In this document: positions 51,496 through 60,907 of the stretch, piece after piece | Numbering within the stretch: the stretch's first letter is position 1 | Layout of the letters: every line of letters starts with the position of its first letter | NCBI GenBank assembly: GCA_007751475.1 | Contig: CP036434.1 | Location: 5,585,524 to 5,649,523 of the forward strand | Direction of reading: 5' to 3' | DNA from: Saltatorellus ferox | GTDB lineage: Bacteria > Planctomycetota > UBA1135 > GCA-002686595 | Length of the DNA stretch: 64,000 nucleotides | The notes under the pieces: model-generated | What the model was told of the DNA's origin: nothing | The model's input: the letters and a program-made list of their open reading frames with translations, nothing else | Databases searched by the model: none | Made by a program: the position numbers and the translations under genes

Positions 51496-53897
51496 TGCCC
51501 ACCTCGCCTACCTTGCCCTCCGCGCCCCCTGGCACCTCCGGCACCTCGCGCGCGCTGACCCAGGCGCTGACGCCGAACCTCGACCGCCTTCTAGGACGGC
51601 TCGGGGCCACGCTGAAGCGCAACATCTGGCTGCACGGACTCGGGACGACGATCGCTGCTGCCGCCGCGTGGCTGCTGTTCATGTACGTCGCTGACCGCAT
51701 GCTCAAGCTGCCGTCTGCGATCCGCCTCATCCACCTCGCGGTCCTCGTGGGAGGCACGGTCTGGCTGCTGCGGCGAGCTCTGTTCCAGTACTCGCGGCGC
51801 GTGCCGAATCGAGCGGGGCTCGCGATGCTCGCGCAGCGCGCGCTGCCGGACGATGTCCCCCACGACGACCGTTTCGTCAGCGCCATCCAGCTGCGCCAGC
51901 AGATCGCGGCCGATTCCCCGGGCGCGCCGCTCGTTCAGCGCGTGGCGCGTGATGCCGAAGCCCTCGTTCCGAGGGTCGATCTCGGCAGGGTCACGGACAG
52001 CCGCGGCCCGATCGGCCGCGTCGCCGCCGGGCTCGTGGCGGCGAGCGTCGCCGTCGGTGCGCTCGCGTATCAGCCGGCGATGGCGTCGATCTTCGGCCAG
52101 CGCCTCTTCGGACAGAACGTTCCGTGGCCGCGCTCCACGACGCTCATCATCGACGTGCCCGAAGGCAACGGCGGCCTCGACGTCCAGCGCCCGTCGGTCG
52201 ACGTGATCCGGGTGCGCGCGGCCCGCGGGAGCGACGTTCCCATCATGGTCCTCGCGGAGGGCACGGTGCCGGAGATCGTGACGCTGAAGTTCAAGAGCGG
52301 CGCCGCGATCGACCTGAGCCCGAGCGGCAAGGACACCTTCCGAACGATGCTGCCGTCCGTCCAGGAGAACATCGAGGTGCGCGCCTACGGCGGCGACGAC
52401 CAGCGCGGTGCGCAGACGATCGAGATCGAGGTCCTGCAGCCGCCCGACCTCTCCAGCCTGGCGTTCGTGGTCGAGCCGCCCGCGTACTCCGGCCTCCCGG
52501 CTCGCACGGAGCGCGACACCGCCATCTCGGTGCTCGCGGGCTCGCGGGTCTCTGTCATCGCGCGCACGGACCCCGAGAACGCGACCGGGCTCGCCCGCAC
52601 GTTCCCGAACGACGAGGAGATCCAGCTGGAGCGCGTGCCGTTCCCTGTGGCCGAAGCGGCTTCCTCTGGCGACGATCCACCCGCTGCGGCGGTGCTGGGG
52701 CTCGGGTTCACGCGCACGGTCGCGGAGTCGATCCGCTTTCGCTTCGAGCTCACCGACGACTCCGGCCTCTCGAACCCGGACCCCGCGCTCTTCGGCATCG
52801 AGGTCGTCCCGGATCGCAGGCCCGAGCTGATCACGCTCGAGCCCGGGCGCGCCGAGATCGAGACCATCGCCGGCGGCGCCGTGCCGCTGCGCGTGCTCGT
52901 CCGCGATGACTTCGGGCTCGGAGCGTTCCGCTACGAGATCCGCGAGGTCGCGACGGACGAGGTGCTGCGCTCGATGGAACTGCCGCTCGCGGGCGCGCCC
53001 GAAGCCCTCGAGGGCCAGGGGCGCGTCGTCCGATCCGCCGGCCTCGCGAGCACGCTCCTCGAGATCAACGGACTTCGTCCTGAAGGCCCGATGGAAGACG
53101 GTCAGGTCGTGACGCTGCAGACGTTCGCCCTCGACGCCCGCAGGCCCGAGCCGAACGAGACCCGCTCGGCCCCGGTTCGCCTCCGCGTCGTGAGCGCCGA
53201 CGAGTTCCTGCGCCGGCAGCGAGACGGCCTCGGCCGCACCGCAGAAGACGTGGGACAGGTCGACACTCGCCTCTCCACCACGCTCACGCGGATGGACGAG
53301 TTCACGATGGCGATGGACGGGGACGACGCCGAGGCGCCCGCCCCCGGGGATATCACCGGCCTGGAGAGCGACGCGCGTCGGATGCAGGGCGACCTGATGT
53401 CGGTCGGCCGCGAGCTCTCGGGGCTCGCGTCCTCGATGGTCTACGCGCGCATGGATGACCGTGCGGGCGCACTGGAGTCGCGGCTCTTCGAGCTGACGTC
53501 CGGCTCCATCGAGCGCAGCTTCCAGCCCGAGATCTGGGAAACGCTGAGCTCCGAGGTGGCATCCGGCCAGCTCGGATCGCCCGACCGGGCGGGGGAACTC
53601 GTGCGACTGGTCGGCATGGCGCTGCGCGCGGCAGGCCCCGAGTCCGAGGGCCTCCTGGCTGCCCTGGAAAAGGCGCGCACCGCGGCGGAAGCCGAGTCCC
53701 CATTGAATGGCACGCGAACGAGCCTCAAGGAAGCCGTGGCGCGCGCTCGCGCGCTGCGCGCTTCCATCGAGACGCTCATGAACGATCTCGGGGAGTGGGA
53801 CAACATGCAGGCGATCATCTCGCTGACCCGCGACATCGCGAACCGCCAGAAGAACGTCCTCGAGAAGATCCGCACCGGAGCTGAGTCAGGCAAATGA
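51495..53897 (+). CDS. DUF4175-like membrane protein
   Basis: From the ATG at 51495 (overlapping the upstream TAA by one base) the protein is 800 aa. Membrane helices are visible at about 47-65, 78-95 and 172-190. The rest is probably extracytoplasmic: beta-sandwich-like segments with VVEPPAYSGLPAR and RFELTDDSGLSNPDPALFGI, then a helical tail. The arrangement resembles the N-terminal half of DUF4175 proteins, whose C-terminal half is a long coiled coil; here that part is a separate gene directly downstream (ATGA overlap). The family call is tentative; no enzyme motif is seen. Confidence 0.65.
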   Translation: MPTSPTLPSAPPGTSGTSRALTQALTPNLDRLLGRLGATLKRNIWLHGLGTTIAAAAAWLLFMYVADRMLKLPSAIRLIHLAVLVGGTVWLLRRALFQYSRRVPNRAGLAMLAQRALPDDVPHDDRFVSAIQLRQQIAADSPGAPLVQRVARDAEALVPRVDLGRVTDSRGPIGRVAAGLVAASVAVGALAYQPAMASIFGQRLFGQNVPWPRSTTLIIDVPEGNGGLDVQRPSVDVIRVRAARGSDVPIMVLAEGTVPEIVTLKFKSGAAIDLSPSGKDTFRTMLPSVQENIEVRAYGGDDQRGAQTIEIEVLQPPDLSSLAFVVEPPAYSGLPARTERDTAISVLAGSRVSVIARTDPENATGLARTFPNDEEIQLERVPFPVAEAASSGDDPPAAAVLGLGFTRTVAESIRFRFELTDDSGLSNPDPALFGIEVVPDRRPELITLEPGRAEIETIAGGAVPLRVLVRDDFGLGAFRYEIREVATDEVLRSMELPLAGAPEALEGQGRVVRSAGLASTLLEINGLRPEGPMEDGQVVTLQTFALDARRPEPNETRSAPVRLRVVSADEFLRRQRDGLGRTAEDVGQVDTRLSTTLTRMDEFTMAMDGDDAEAPAPGDITGLESDARRMQGDLMSVGRELSGLASSMVYARMDDRAGALESRLFELTSGSIERSFQPEIWETLSSEVASGQLGSPDRAGELVRLVGMALRAAGPESEGLLAALEKARTAAEAESPLNGTRTSLKEAVARARALRASIETLMNDLGEWDNMQAIISLTRDIANRQKNVLEKIRTGAESGK

Positions 53898-56800
53898 AGT
53901 TCGAACCGCAACGCCCCTCCTCGAATGCGCCCGTGTCCATGACGCTGGCCGCTTCGCTGCTCACGCTGGCCTCTGGCGTTCTGGCACCCGCCGCTGCGGC
54001 CCAGGACGGGCCGACCGACACGCGCTGGATCGCGGCGCGCGCCAGCGAGCAGGAGCTCATCCAGCGCCAGATCGTCCAGCTCCGAACGCGCATCTCGAAG
54101 CTCGTGCCGCGCTTCGAAGCCGACGGTCGCCCGGAGGCTGCCGCCCTCCTGCGCAAGGCGATCGAGCTGCTCGACGAGCGACCCGAGGACGCGGAGGGAC
54201 GGACGCTGGAGGAACTCATCGGCACCGCCAACGACGACCTGAAGAGCGGGCGCTACCTCGCCGCGATCGAGCGCGGTGAACGCGTCGTCGCGCGGGTCAC
54301 GAAGCTGCTCGACATTCTCCAGCGGCGCGATTCCGCCGACAACATCGAGGAGAACCTCGCCGATCTTCGCGAAGTGAAGGAAGCGCTCCAGGAGCTGAGC
54401 TCCGAGGAGAAGCAGCTCAAGGAGGACACGCAGAAGCTCCGCGACGAGTCCACCACCGCCGAGCAGCGCGAGATCCAGGATCGGATCCAGGAAGCGCTGG
54501 AGGCCCAGCGAGACGAACTCAGGAAGAACGAGAAGTCGGCCCAGGAGTCCGGGCTGTTCGACGCGGAGAAGCTCCTCGACGAACTCCAGGGGCTCACCGA
54601 GGAGCAGCGCGAACGCGCCGAGCAGCTGACGAAAGCCAGCGCGGCCGATCGCGCAACGTTGAGCGAGATGCGCCCGCAGCTCGCGAAGGCGCGCTCGGAC
54701 GAAGCGCGCGCGACAGACCTCGACTCGGCGGCGGAAGCGCTGCGCGAGGCGGCCGCCGAGGCGCGGAGCCAGGCCGGCTCGCAGGAGGAGGCGCGGGCGG
54801 ACGCACGCGCGTCCGCGGGCCAGCTCGACCAGATGGCCGACAGCCTGGAGCGGAAGGCCGAGATCACGCAGGACGCGGGAATGCGCGCGGCGGCCGAAGA
54901 GGTGCGCGAGGCAGCGGCCGCGATGGCCAAGAGCGGAGCGGCGGAGTCGAGCCAGGAAGAGCGCGCGGCGGCAGCGGCGCGGGCGGACGCGAGCGCCGAG
55001 GCGCTGGAAGCGATGGCGCGTGAGCGGCGTGAAGCCGCGGACGCGGCGCGCGAGTCGGCGCTCTCGAAGGCGAACGCGCTCGCGACGAAGGCCACCGCGG
55101 GCGATCGCACGGACGCGGCGCAGGCGGCGGCCGAGATCGCGGACGACCTGAAGGCGGCGCAGAACGCCTCCGAGGCGCGGGGCCGGTCGGAAGAGCAGGC
55201 GGCCGAGGCACAGGCCGGTTCGGAGGCCCAGGCGCAGGCGGACCAGGCGGCCGAGGAGAGCGCAAAGGAAGCCGCTGCGGCGACGACGGAAGCGCTCAGC
55301 GCGCTGGACCGTGCGCTCGGTCGAAGCGCGCGCGAAGCGGACGACCTGATGAGCGGGCAGAAGTCGGCGGCGCAGGCGGCGGAACGGCTCGCGGAGAACG
55401 CACAGCGCGCGGCGGAGGGTTCGGTGGGCTCGGATCCGCTGGCGGGCGCGGAAGAGGTGGCATCGGCGATCAGCGAGGCGCAGGCCGCGATGGAGCGCGC
55501 GTCGGCAGCGGCCGCGGCGGCTTCGAAGGCGGCGCAGGAGGCCGGGCGTCAGGCGGAGCAGGCGGCCAGCGCGGAGAGTTCCAGCGAGCAGGGTTCGCCG
55601 CAGCAGGGTTCGCCGCAGCAGGGCTCCCAGCAGGAAGGATCGCAGCAGCAGGGCTCCCAGCAAGAGGGATCCCAGCAGGAAGGATCCCAACAGCAGGGCT
55701 CCCCCTCCTCCGAGTCAGGCCCGACAGAACAGGCTGCCGAGGCCCAGGAGCGCGCAGAACAAGCGGCACAGGAAGCTGCCGAGAAACTCGAGCAAGCCAC
55801 CCAGAAGCTCCAGGAAGCCATCGCGCAAGCGCAGTCCGCTTCGAGCCCCCAGGGCGATCCGGGCCAGAAGGCGCAGGACGCGGCCAAGGCGGCGCAGGAA
55901 GCCCTTGCCCGGGAAGCCCAGGCCATCGCCAATGCCACCGAGTCCGCGGCCATGGAACCACAAGCGGCCCAGGAAACCACGGAAGCCCTCGAACGCGCCG
56001 CCGAAGCGATGCAGAAGGCCGCCGAGGCCCTCGAGCAGCCCGCCGGGCGCACCGACGCCGCCGAGGCGCAGCGGGAAGCGCTCGATGCCCTGGAGGACGC
56101 GGCGCGGAGCGCGGCCGAGGGGGCTCAGCCGCAGACCGAAGCGCAGAAGCAGAAGGCCGAGGAACTCGCTCAGCGCCAGAAGGAGATCGAGAAGAAGCTC
56201 CTGGAGCTGGCGCAGCGCAACCAGGAGCGCGAGGGCCTCGACCAGCCGAGCCAGGCGCTCCAGCAGGCCGCGTCGGAAGCCGCGGAGGCAGCCGAGTCCC
56301 TCGATCAGCAGCAGCTCGACGAAGCCGTCCAGAACGAAGAGGAGACCGAGCAGAAGATCGAGGAAGCGCTGAAGGACCTCGAGGACGAGGAAGAGAAGTA
56401 CGAGTCGCTGCGCCAGGAAGAGCTCCTGTTCCGCATCGCCGAAGAGGTCCAGGAGATCCGTGGACTTCACCAGAACGCGATGAACGAGACGCGCGAGGTC
56501 GATGCGTCCCGCGAGGGTGAGTCGAAGGTCTCGCGCTCGATGCGGATTCGACTGCGCAACATCGCGCGGGAGGAAGAGGCGCTCGCCAGCCGCATCGACT
56601 CGATCGTCGAGGCGATCACGGCCGAGGGGACGCTGGTGTTCGCGGAAGTGCTCGATCGCGCTTCGCGCGATCTGAAGCGCGTCGCGAAGGACCTCGGCGA
56701 CAGCGGCGACTACGACTCGGGCGAGCGAACCCAGGCCCTGCAGTCGGACGTCGAGAACGGCCTCGGCTGGCTGGAGGACGCGCTCCGTGAGGAACTCGAC

Positions 56801-57163
56801 CGCCGGGCCGAGGAAGAGAAGAAGAAGGACGAGCAGCAACAGCAGCAGGACCAGGGGGAGCGGAAGCAGCAGCTCGTCCCGGACGTGGCAGAGCTGAAGC
56901 TCCTGCAGAAGATGGAGACCGAAGTGCTCGATCGCATCGACCAGGTGCGCGAGCTCTATCCGCAGATCGACGCGGGCGAGGACCTCGATCCGCTGATCCG
57001 ACGCGACCTCCTGCGCCTGGCGACCCGGAGCGAGCGCATCCATCAGCTCTTCAGCGAGATGCGCAGCCGCCTCGGGATCGGCATGGAGGGTCCGGGTGGC
57101 CCGAAACCCGATGCCTCCGGCGACGACGGAGCAGAAACGGACGAGCAAGGAGACGACCGATGA
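53894..57163 (+). CDS. Very long secreted coiled-coil protein
   Basis: The 1089-aa product has a signal peptide (about 1-36, SMTLAASLLTLASGVLAP) and is then nearly all charged, Ala/Glu/Gln-rich heptad-like coiled coil. Two helical blocks (about 40-560 and 620-1060) are split by a flexible stretch of eight 5-residue units such as QQGSP and QEGSQ (about 565-605), encoded by a 15-base tandem repeat at 55586-55705. The end is Gly/Asp-rich. It looks like a rod with a hinge. It overlaps both neighbours by ATGA. It resembles the second half of DUF4175-type proteins, so it may pair with the membrane protein before it. No enzymatic motif. Confidence 0.75.
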   Translation: MKFEPQRPSSNAPVSMTLAASLLTLASGVLAPAAAAQDGPTDTRWIAARASEQELIQRQIVQLRTRISKLVPRFEADGRPEAAALLRKAIELLDERPEDAEGRTLEELIGTANDDLKSGRYLAAIERGERVVARVTKLLDILQRRDSADNIEENLADLREVKEALQELSSEEKQLKEDTQKLRDESTTAEQREIQDRIQEALEAQRDELRKNEKSAQESGLFDAEKLLDELQGLTEEQRERAEQLTKASAADRATLSEMRPQLAKARSDEARATDLDSAAEALREAAAEARSQAGSQEEARADARASAGQLDQMADSLERKAEITQDAGMRAAAEEVREAAAAMAKSGAAESSQEERAAAAARADASAEALEAMARERREAADAARESALSKANALATKATAGDRTDAAQAAAEIADDLKAAQNASEARGRSEEQAAEAQAGSEAQAQADQAAEESAKEAAAATTEALSALDRALGRSAREADDLMSGQKSAAQAAERLAENAQRAAEGSVGSDPLAGAEEVASAISEAQAAMERASAAAAAASKAAQEAGRQAEQAASAESSSEQGSPQQGSPQQGSQQEGSQQQGSQQEGSQQEGSQQQGSPSSESGPTEQAAEAQERAEQAAQEAAEKLEQATQKLQEAIAQAQSASSPQGDPGQKAQDAAKAAQEALAREAQAIANATESAAMEPQAAQETTEALERAAEAMQKAAEALEQPAGRTDAAEAQREALDALEDAARSAAEGAQPQTEAQKQKAEELAQRQKEIEKKLLELAQRNQEREGLDQPSQALQQAASEAAEAAESLDQQQLDEAVQNEEETEQKIEEALKDLEDEEEKYESLRQEELLFRIAEEVQEIRGLHQNAMNETREVDASREGESKVSRSMRIRLRNIAREEEALASRIDSIVEAITAEGTLVFAEVLDRASRDLKRVAKDLGDSGDYDSGERTQALQSDVENGLGWLEDALREELDRRAEEEKKKDEQQQQQDQGERKQQLVPDVAELKLLQKMETEVLDRIDQVRELYPQIDAGEDLDPLIRRDLLRLATRSERIHQLFSEMRSRLGIGMEGPGGPKPDASGDDGAETDEQGDDR
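55586..55705 (+). repeat. 15-base tandem repeat (8 units) inside the coiled-coil gene
   Basis: Eight in-frame 15-base units of the type CAGCAGGGCTCCCAG encode Gln/Gly/Ser-rich pentapeptides. Units 1-2 (ending TTCGCCG) and units 3, 5 and 8 (CAGCAGGGCTCC) are nearly identical, so the array is likely to vary in copy number between strains while staying in frame. Confidence 0.85.
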
Positions 57164-58077
57164 TCCATAGGAACACCATGGGCAGCAGAACGATCACGAA
57201 CCGCATCCTCGCCTCGGCAAGCCTGGCGGCGCTACTGTGCGGAAGCGCGGCGGCGACTCCGCAGGACTCCACCGCGCCCCCCATTCAGCCACCGCCTTCC
57301 CTGCCCCCTGTGCCACAGGAGAAGGAGAAGCCGGTCGAGCCCCCGAAGGAGAAGGACAAGGACCTGCGCGACCTCGACCCGCTCAAGAGGTCCGAGCCCG
57401 CGGGCGCGAGCGAGGAGGAGATGAGGGAGCTGTTCATCAAGGTGGACAAGCGCCTCCAGCGCGTCAGTGAGCTGCTCTTCGAGGCGAGCACCGGCGATAG
57501 CTCGCGCTCGTCCGAGATCGGCGCAGCGGGCATCGACGAGCTGATCCGAGAGGCCGAGAACGCGTCCGGTGCCAGCGCGAGCGGCATCGGTCAGATCCTG
57601 GAGGCGAGCCGCAGCCAGTCGGAGGCCGCGCGCACCGAGATCGATCGCATCCTGGAGATCGCGGCGCAGCAGGGTCCTCCGGGATCGGGCGGCGGCCAGG
57701 GCGGCCCTCCCCCGCCTTCGTCCGGCATGCCGAAGCAGGGCCAGACGCCCGGCGGGAGCCAGCGTGAAGAGAAGGGCGCGTCGCCGGAAGAACAGGGCAA
57801 GAAGCCCGGGGAACAGCAGCAGCAGGACCAGCAGCCTGGCGGCAACGAGCCGAAGGGCGGCCAGGAGCAGAAGGGCGGTCCGGATGGGCCGGGCCAACCC
57901 CAGCCGAAGTCGGAGACGGGTGAGGCCTCGAACGCGACCGGCAACGAGGAGTGGGGCGACCTGCCGGTCCACCTGCGCAAGACGTTCCAGAACGGAGTGA
58001 GCGACGACGTGCCGCCGCGCTACCGCGACTGGGTCGACTCGTACTACAAGCGATTGAACCGACGATCCGGCAAGTAG
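57160..58077 (+). CDS. Small secreted Pro/Gln/Gly-rich protein
   Basis: The 305-aa product has a signal peptide (about 10-32, RILASASLAALLCGSAAA), a Pro/Lys-rich linker (about 40-75), a helical part (about 78-175), a low-complexity Gly/Gln/Pro stretch (about 178-265) and a conserved-looking C-terminus, WGDLPVHLRKTFQNG then PPRYRDWVDSYYKRLNR. Short C-terminal domains of this kind end many planctomycete proteins encoded in MoxR/Bat-type operons, after a disordered linker. It starts inside the coiled-coil gene (ATGA) and is 29 bases ahead of the second toroid gene. Function unknown. Confidence 0.72.
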   Translation: MIHRNTMGSRTITNRILASASLAALLCGSAAATPQDSTAPPIQPPPSLPPVPQEKEKPVEPPKEKDKDLRDLDPLKRSEPAGASEEEMRELFIKVDKRLQRVSELLFEASTGDSSRSSEIGAAGIDELIREAENASGASASGIGQILEASRSQSEAARTEIDRILEIAAQQGPPGSGGGQGGPPPPSSGMPKQGQTPGGSQREEKGASPEEQGKKPGEQQQQDQQPGGNEPKGGQEQKGGPDGPGQPQPKSETGEASNATGNEEWGDLPVHLRKTFQNGVSDDVPPRYRDWVDSYYKRLNRRSGK

Positions 58078-58106
58078 ACGCGCGCTGCGCCCGCTTCGAC
58101 TCCCCC

Positions 58107-59354
58107 ATGCAGCTCTTCGCTTCGGTGCTGGTAGCTTCGCTGCTGCTGGCCACGACTTCCTCGATGGCGCCCGTGCCTGATCGTCCCCTGATCGCGGGGG
58201 TCCAGCGCACTGGTTCCGTCACAGGCTCCTTCACGGAACCCATCGTCGTCGGCCCGAAGATCCAGAGCGGCGCCGACGATCCCGAGCTTCGCCCCTATCC
58301 CTCCGAGGGCGACGGCGAGCGCGTCGAGTCGATTCGCCGTGCGCTCGACTGGCTCGCCTCGCGCCAGGAATCGCGCGACGGCTCGATGGCGGTCGGTGAC
58401 GCGAGCGCGGACAGCCGCGCGCCCCTCGCCATCACGGCGTTCACGGCGCTCGCGTGGATGGCGGGCGGCTCGACGCTCAACCGCGGCCCCCACCAGCAGA
58501 ACGTCACCCGGGCCATCGAGTACCTGCTCGCCAGCGTCCAGGGCGACGCCGACCCCTACCCCGGCTTCATCGAGGACCAAGGGGACAAGCTCTCACGAAC
58601 GCACGGCCATGGGCTGGCGACGCTCGCGCTCGCCGAGGCCTACACCGTCTCTCCGGGCACGCCGCTCGGGCGGAAGATCGGCGAGGCGCTGAAGGCTGCG
58701 GTGAATCGGATCGAGATCTCCCAGGGCGCCGAGGGTGGCTGGTATTACGAGGCGTACCGTTCGATCCAGCACGAGGGGTCGGTGACGGTCGCGCTTCTGC
58801 AGGCGCTGCGTGCCGCCGACGACGTGGGCGTCCACGTGAATCCGGACACGATCGCGCGCGCCGTGGACTACATGGGCAAGCTCCAGATCCTGGAGCTGCG
58901 GCAGGGCGAGGACAGCTCGAAGCTCGGCGGCTTCCGCTACGGCCTCGGCGACCCGAAGACGAGCGTGGCCCTAACGGCCGCGGGCCTCGCCACCCTGCAG
59001 GCCGCGGGCGTCTACTCAGGTCCCGCGTTCGAGGAGGGCTACGACTACCTGTGGCGCCAGCTGCTGGTGCGAAGCGAAAACCCGATCGGCAACGAGTCCC
59101 CCTTCCCCTACTACGAGCGCTTCTACCTGAGCCAGGCCCTCTGGCACCTGCGCGACACGAAACGCTACCGCGCGTGGGCCGAGCCGGAGATGCGCGAACT
59201 CCTGGGCCTGCAGCTCGCCAACGGCTCCTGGCAGGATGTGCGCTACGCGAACGGCATGGCCCAGAGAAACCTCTACGGAGCCGTCTACGCCACGGCGTGC
59301 AACGTCCTGTTCCTCGCGCTGCCGGACGACACGCTGCCCGTTTTCCACCGGTAG
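58107..59354 (+). CDS. Secreted squalene-cyclase-like alpha/alpha toroid protein 2
   Basis: The ATG at 58107 gives 415 aa with a signal peptide (MQLFASVLVASLLLATTSS). Toroid repeats include ALDWLASRQESRDGSM, EISQGAEGGWYYEAYRS and LLGLQLANGSWQDVRY. No DxDD motif is present. It is a distant paralogue of the toroid at 50290-51495: both end in LP-[IV]-FHR and have an N-terminal secretion signal. It closes the gene row; a hairpin-rich intergenic stretch follows. Neither toroid is likely to be a terpene cyclase; a protein- or glycan-binding role is inferred. Confidence 0.8.
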   Translation: MQLFASVLVASLLLATTSSMAPVPDRPLIAGVQRTGSVTGSFTEPIVVGPKIQSGADDPELRPYPSEGDGERVESIRRALDWLASRQESRDGSMAVGDASADSRAPLAITAFTALAWMAGGSTLNRGPHQQNVTRAIEYLLASVQGDADPYPGFIEDQGDKLSRTHGHGLATLALAEAYTVSPGTPLGRKIGEALKAAVNRIEISQGAEGGWYYEAYRSIQHEGSVTVALLQALRAADDVGVHVNPDTIARAVDYMGKLQILELRQGEDSSKLGGFRYGLGDPKTSVALTAAGLATLQAAGVYSGPAFEEGYDYLWRQLLVRSENPIGNESPFPYYERFYLSQALWHLRDTKRYRAWAEPEMRELLGLQLANGSWQDVRYANGMAQRNLYGAVYATACNVLFLALPDDTLPVFHR

Positions 59355-59376
59355 CGCTGCGCGGAGAGGAGAGGAT

Positions 59377-59440
59377 GTACCGCCCTGTTCGGTACCTCCA
59401 GGGTCTCACAGCCTGAGCAAAATTCCATTTTGCAGGCTGT
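59377..59440. terminator. Two hairpins after the long operon
   Basis: GTACCG (59377-59382) pairs with CGGTAC (59390-59395). Then ACAGCCTG/CAGGCTGT with an inner CAAAAT/ATTTTG forms a 14-bp stem with a 2-base bulge and the loop TCC (59408-59440). They lie between two convergent genes and probably end transcription from one or both sides. Confidence 0.55.
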
Positions 59441-59452
59441 TCGTCGTCGCTG

Positions 59453-59476
59453 GCGCATCCGCTTACGCGGATGCGC
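59453..59476. repeat. Intergenic palindrome CATCCGC-N4-GCGGATG, copy 3
   Basis: GCGCATCCGC and GCGGATGCGC form a perfect 10-bp stem around TTAC. It has the same core as the copies at 7126-7145 and 18139-18158. The larger inverted repeat CCTGAGCAA (59412-59420) / TTGCTCAGG (59495-59503) encloses it. Confidence 0.55.
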
Positions 59477-59506
59477 GTCGAGCCAGAGCCATTCTTGCTC
59501 AGGATC

Positions 59507-59995
59507 TCAGGCGATCGCGGCCTCGCGATTGATCGCTTTCGCCAGTTTGGTCAGCTTCTTATCGGTCGACTCTTCCTGATCAAGAACCTCCCCGAGGAGC
59601 TTCTTCACGTCGGTGAGTCCCAGAACGTCCGCCCACTGGCACATGGTGCCGTAGGTGGCGATCTCGTAATGCTCGACCTTCTGGGCAGCAGCGATCAGGA
59701 GAGCGTCGCGCACGCAGCCGGCCTCGTTCTCTTCGATGATCTCTTCGCCTTCTTCGATGAGTCCCTTGATCGCCTCGCAGGTCTTGGCCCGGGGCTTGAG
59801 ATCAAGAAGGCCGAAGACCTTCTCAAGGTGCTCGACCTGGCCGCGCGTCTCCTCGACGTGGCCCTGAAAGGCGGCGGTCAGTTCTTCGTTCTCTGCGGCT
59901 TTCGCCATCTTGGGAATGGCCTTGGTGAGGTGCTTCTCAGCGAAGTAGATGTCTCGGAGGAGGTCGACGAGTGCGGAGTGGAGGTTTTGTGCCAT
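59507..59995 (-). CDS. YciE/YciF-type ferritin-like protein (DUF892)
   Basis: DUF892 proteins are soluble four-helix ferritin-like proteins linked to stress responses; some bind a di-iron site. The 162-aa product has the family pattern: LRDIYFAEKHLTKAIPKMAKAA near the N-terminus, HVEETRGQVEHLEKVF in helix 2, EEGEEIIEE and KVEHYEIATYGTMCQWA in helix 3, and a final LDQEESTDKKLTKLA. The repeated E-x-x-H and E-x-x-x-H pairs are in place for metal binding. It stands alone, divergent from a HEAT-repeat gene. The intergenic region has a direct repeat that could be an operator. Confidence 0.88.
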   Translation of the reverse strand: MAQNLHSALVDLLRDIYFAEKHLTKAIPKMAKAAENEELTAAFQGHVEETRGQVEHLEKVFGLLDLKPRAKTCEAIKGLIEEGEEIIEENEAGCVRDALLIAAAQKVEHYEIATYGTMCQWADVLGLTDVKKLLGEVLDQEESTDKKLTKLAKAINREAAIA

Positions 59996-60101
59996 CCCCT
60001 AACTGGAAGGCGTGCGGCTAACGCGACCCTCACTCCCCGGTAAATCCCGCCACATCGTCAGACATCGGCATGCTCCCGAACTCTCGTCCACGTGACAGTT
60101 C

Positions 60102-60131
60102 GGCGGTACCGCCAGGTGCGATACCGCCAGG
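60102..60131. promoter_or_regulatory. Direct repeat TACCGCCAGG in divergent promoter region
   Basis: TACCGCCAGG occurs at 60107-60116 and 60122-60131 (period 15 bases), and the first copy is part of the palindrome GGCGGTACCGCC (60102-60113). It lies between the ferritin-like gene and the HEAT-repeat gene, a place where a regulator could act on either. No regulator gene is near. Confidence 0.35.
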
Positions 60132-60208
60132 GCAACGCGGGACACGACGGTCGTAATTCCGTCGATTTCTGTCCGCTGACCGAAGCCGGTGGGTATTCTA
60201 TCGAATGG

Positions 60209-60883
60209 ATGGAAGTCAGCACACGCCTCACCCTGACCCTCCTTATCGCTGCCGCCGCTTGCGGGGCAGTGCTGGTACTCCTGACCAAGGACGAGCTGGC
60301 AGATCCCTCGATCCCTGCGCCGCGCCCCGAGCGAGCCAGGGCCGCCGGCGACGAACAGTTCGCCGTCCCGGTGGTCAGTCCGCGCGTTTCGCCGTCTGTC
60401 GTCGCAGTTGACGCGGACCCCACCAAGGCCGTGAAGCCGACGCGTGCCGTGACGGAGCCACCGAAACAGAAGTTGACTCGCCTGGAAGAGACCCAGCTCT
60501 GGCGGACTGAATTCCTCGACCGGGGCACGCCGAGCGAGCGGAAGATCCACCTGCTGCGCCTGCTGCGCCATGGAGAGATGACCGACGGAAGCGATCCTCG
60601 CGACGCCGAGGTCATCGCCGAAGCCCTCTGGCTACTCGATCAGCCCATCGAGGGCGAACGTCGCGAGGACGTCATCGGCGGCCTGCGCGGCCTCTCGGAA
60701 GAATCCATCCTCCTCAAGGCGACGGATCTGCTGCGCAACGACTCCAACCCGGAGATCCGCGGCGACGCGGCGAAACTACTGGGCGAGATGGACAACGAAC
60801 GCGCCATCGCTGCACTGAAGTGGTCGGCAGAGAATGATGCCGCCGAGCGCGTTCGTTCTGATTGCCTGGAAGCGCTTCGCTGA
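60209..60883 (+). CDS. Membrane-anchored HEAT-repeat protein
   Basis: From the ATG at 60209 the product is 224 aa: an N-terminal membrane helix or signal anchor (LTLTLLIAAAACGAVLVLL, about 6-24), a Pro/Arg-rich linker (about 30-90) and a C-terminal part with HEAT-like repeats (LKATDLLRNDSNPEIRGDAAKLLGEMDNERAI then ALKWSAENDAAERVRSDCLEAL). The upstream open frame would add 39 residues without a signal and is not preferred. It probably displays a protein-binding domain outside the cytoplasm. It ends 24 bases before the convergent coiled-coil gene. Confidence 0.68.
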   Translation: MEVSTRLTLTLLIAAAACGAVLVLLTKDELADPSIPAPRPERARAAGDEQFAVPVVSPRVSPSVVAVDADPTKAVKPTRAVTEPPKQKLTRLEETQLWRTEFLDRGTPSERKIHLLRLLRHGEMTDGSDPRDAEVIAEALWLLDQPIEGERREDVIGGLRGLSEESILLKATDLLRNDSNPEIRGDAAKLLGEMDNERAIAALKWSAENDAAERVRSDCLEALR

Positions 60884-60907
60884 TCCCGTCGCTGCCGTCG
60901 GAGTCCG

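Noticed and set aside
50290..59354. Terpene or hopanoid biosynthesis by the squalene-cyclase-like proteins
   Set aside because: Both proteins have secretion signals and lack the DxDD catalytic motif, and no other terpene genes are in the operon.
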